Source: Rhodothermia bacterium
GTDB taxonomy: Bacteria; Bacteroidota; Rhodothermia; Rhodothermales; JABDKH01
Direction: 5' to 3'
Assembly: GCA_018679295.1 (NCBI GenBank)
Contig: JAHHLP010000456.1
Location: 1 to 7,583, forward strand
DNA: 7,583 bases
Made by a program: the position numbers and the translations under genes. Below are positions 6,396 to 7,583 of the stretch, one piece after another. How positions within the stretch are numbered: the stretch's first letter is position 1; each line of letters opens with the position of its first letter. The notes beneath the pieces were generated by a model. The model was not told the DNA's origin, ran no database searches, and was given only the letters and a program-made list of their open reading frames with translations.

Positions 6396-7151
6396 ATGAT
6401 TTCACTCAACCAAAAACACCTGGTCTGCCTAACGGCCGCGCTAATCGTCCTGTCTGGGTGCAAGGACAATCCGATGAGTTCGTCGAGTGAAGCGCTGTCG
6501 CTCGAAGGCGTCGCGAATCCGGACGGCGACGAATCGGTCAGCGCCAAGCACGGAGGCTCAAGCGAGCCGTTCGCCGATGCGGAATCGTTCTTCGAATTCA
6601 ACACCACCGACAACGACCTCGGACTTCAGATCTTCCTCGACGCTGAGGGATGGCGCCAGGTTATGATCACCGATCCCTCCAGCCGCAACATCGTCCAGAT
6701 CAACACGCGGGGCGAACTCTCGGAACTGGGGATCACGGAGCTGCGGTTCGAAAGCGCAGAGCCTTCTCCTGCCGAGGTGCTCGCCCTCTTTCCTCCCGGC
6801 GACTACACATTCCACGGGAAGAAAGTGGACGGCGGCAAGCTACTTAGCGTCGCTGAACTTTCACATGAGTTTGCACCCATCCCGACCATCTCGCCGCGCG
6901 ACGGCGTGGAGGTCGACCCTGAGAACACGACAGTCACGTGGGATGCGCCTGGAGCCGAGGAGGTGGAAGTCATTCTCGAAAGCGAGGATGCCGACGGCAC
7001 GTTCGATGTGATCGTGCCCGCAGACGTGGGCAGCCTTGACATCCCGCCGCAGTTCCTCGAGGAAGGCGTAGAGTATAAAATCGAGATTCTTGCGTACGCG
7101 GAAAACGGCAACCGAACCATCATCGAGAGCACCTTCAACACGGCACCATAG
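6396..7151 (+). CDS. Secreted lipoprotein with a fibronectin-III-like C-terminal domain
   Basis: A 251-residue predicted lipoprotein. Residues 1-22 form a type II signal peptide: MISLNQKHLV, a hydrophobic stretch, then lipobox LSGC with Cys22 as the lipidation site. Lys23 follows the Cys, so there is no Asp+2 inner-membrane retention signal of the enterobacterial kind. Residues 23-60 are a Ser/Gly/Asp-rich linker. Residues about 61-157 are a distinct region (ESFFEFNTTDNDLGLQIFLD, then ELRFESAEPS and FPPGDYTFHG) resembling conserved secreted proteins of unknown function. Residues about 161-251 look like a fibronectin type III sandwich: PTISPRDGVEVDPENTTVTW, the EVEVILE strand, and VEYKIEILAYAENGNRT near the end. 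The protein is acidic, and the latter half has Asp/Glu-rich loops. It is divergent from the kinase gene and ends 38 bp before a strong terminator. The role is unknown; attachment to the cell surface or outer-membrane periplasmic face is inferred. Confidence 0.9.
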   Translation: MISLNQKHLVCLTAALIVLSGCKDNPMSSSSEALSLEGVANPDGDESVSAKHGGSSEPFADAESFFEFNTTDNDLGLQIFLDAEGWRQVMITDPSSRNIVQINTRGELSELGITELRFESAEPSPAEVLALFPPGDYTFHGKKVDGGKLLSVAELSHEFAPIPTISPRDGVEVDPENTTVTWDAPGAEEVEVILESEDADGTFDVIVPADVGSLDIPPQFLEEGVEYKIEILAYAENGNRTIIESTFNTAP

Positions 7152-7189
7152 GGCTCTTCGCAGCCTCCTCACAATGCTTGGTCCGTGGT

Positions 7190-7240
7190 GTCAGACGCCC
7201 TCCTCATACCGGATGAGGAGGGCGCTTTTGTCTGACTTTT
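7190..7240 (+). terminator. Strong nested intrinsic terminator of the lipoprotein gene
   Basis: A perfect 12-bp stem (CGCCCTCCTCAT at 7196-7207 with ATGAGGAGGGCG at 7213-7224) closes on the 5-nt loop ACCGG and is followed by CTTTTG. A second, outer pairing encloses it: GTCAGA at 7190-7195 pairs with TCTGAC at 7231-7236, followed by TTTT at 7237-7240. The plus-strand transcript can therefore form one hairpin with a short U-run or an extended two-tier stem with a second U-run. The minus-strand transcript lacks a U-run after the stem, so the element mainly serves the lipoprotein gene, not the convergent DUF6526 gene. Confidence 0.9.
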
Positions 7241-7295
7241 GGATTCTCAGCTCCTGTCGTGATTGCGACGGTTGTTTTGTACCAGATCGCCTAGC

Positions 7296-7583
7296 CTACA
7301 CCCGATAAGAGTCCGCCCGCCAGCTGTTGATGGCCTTCTTGATTTCATCCTCGGACATGCCCTCCGACACCGCCTTGGCCATCAGCTGATCGAATTCCTC
7401 ATCAGATGCGAAACGAAGACCGATTATCTGACGCATGTCGAGATTCGAATCGAGGAAAGACCCGTTACGAATGTAGCTGCGGAAGTTCTCCTCCAGGCGA
7501 ATCAATCGGTCCTGCGCTCTGAGCGGAAATGCCCGCACAAAGTAGAAGGTGAGAACCATCGCGATACTCATCGCAAGGATGAG
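7296..7583 (-). CDS. DUF6526 family membrane protein, C-terminal fragment
   Basis: The last 95 residues of a gene that enters from the right edge. The frame is open to the boundary (LILA precedes the first visible Met at 7571), so that Met is internal. The fragment begins with the end of a membrane helix (MSIAMVLTFYFVRAF), followed by the cytoplasm-like tail with PLRAQDRLIRLEENFRSYI, MRQIIGLRFASDEEFDQL, and EDEIKKAINSWRADSYRV at the C-terminus. The combination LKAQDRxIRxEEN, RQIxxLRFAxDEE and IKKAIxxWRADxxRV is diagnostic of DUF6526, a small family of two-helix membrane proteins of about 140-150 residues with unknown function. The stop is a TAG at 7296-7298. It converges on the lipoprotein gene, with no clear terminator of its own on this strand. 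Confidence 0.88.
   Translation of the reverse strand, partial: LILAMSIAMVLTFYFVRAFPLRAQDRLIRLEENFRSYIRNGSFLDSNLDMRQIIGLRFASDEEFDQLMAKAVSEGMSEDEIKKAINSWRADSYRV

Noticed and set aside
6119..6613. 164-codon minus-strand frame overlapping the kinase start and the lipoprotein 5' half
   Set aside because: It is antisense to the lipoprotein signal peptide and out of frame with the kinase. No family resemblance is visible, and it looks like a composition artefact.
1..7583. Search for a mobile element, CRISPR array, toxin-antitoxin pair or phage-defence system
   Set aside because: There is no transposase or integrase motif, no regularly spaced repeat array, no terminal inverted repeats and no known defence domains. 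The kinase is a standard TolB/TPR type, not a defence kinase by any visible feature.

Overview
The window looks like a chromosomal segment from a member of the Bacteroidota/Rhodothermota lineage, possibly Rhodothermales-like, with GC in the mid-to-high 50s percent by eye. The case rests on four things: a TonB-dependent receptor with an N-terminal carboxypeptidase-regulatory-like domain and a PF14905-type barrel, a DUF6526 membrane protein, little Shine-Dalgarno sequence before the two largest genes, and TAnnTTTG boxes like the Bacteroidota -7 element upstream of two genes. The placement is an inference from family content. No rRNA or marker gene is present.

Layout, left to right. Positions 1-119 (minus) hold the N-terminus of a DUF2461/TIGR02453 protein that runs off the left edge. 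Positions 205-390 (minus) encode a 61-residue glycine-zipper membrane protein whose start region carries a perfect 14-bp tandem duplication. Positions 472-2910 (minus) encode an 812-residue TonB-dependent outer-membrane receptor. The gap 2911-3171 contains 10-bp tandem repeats, each with a TAnnTTTG box. Positions 3172-6132 (minus) encode a 986-residue membrane Ser/Thr kinase with TolB-like and TPR regions. The gap 6133-6395 separates the kinase from a divergent gene at 6396-7151 (plus) for a 251-residue lipoprotein with a fibronectin-III-like C-terminus. That gene ends at a strong nested hairpin terminator (7190-7240). Positions 7296-7583 (minus) hold the C-terminal part of a DUF6526 protein that runs off the right edge.

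How the genes relate. Kinase, receptor, glycine-zipper protein and DUF2461 protein lie on the same strand in that order. The gaps of 261, 81 and 85 bp and the candidate promoters suggest separate or loosely coupled transcription rather than one tight operon. The kinase (cytoplasmic catalytic domain, extracytoplasmic sensor-like and TPR part), the outer-membrane receptor and the lipoprotein are all envelope proteins, but nothing in the sequence proves they work together.

I see no CRISPR array, transposase, integrase, tRNA, rRNA or recognisable defence system. The most notable non-coding signals are the two small tandem repeats in upstream regions and the nested terminator. The most notable genes are the lipoprotein with an unassigned middle domain and the glycine-zipper miniprotein.
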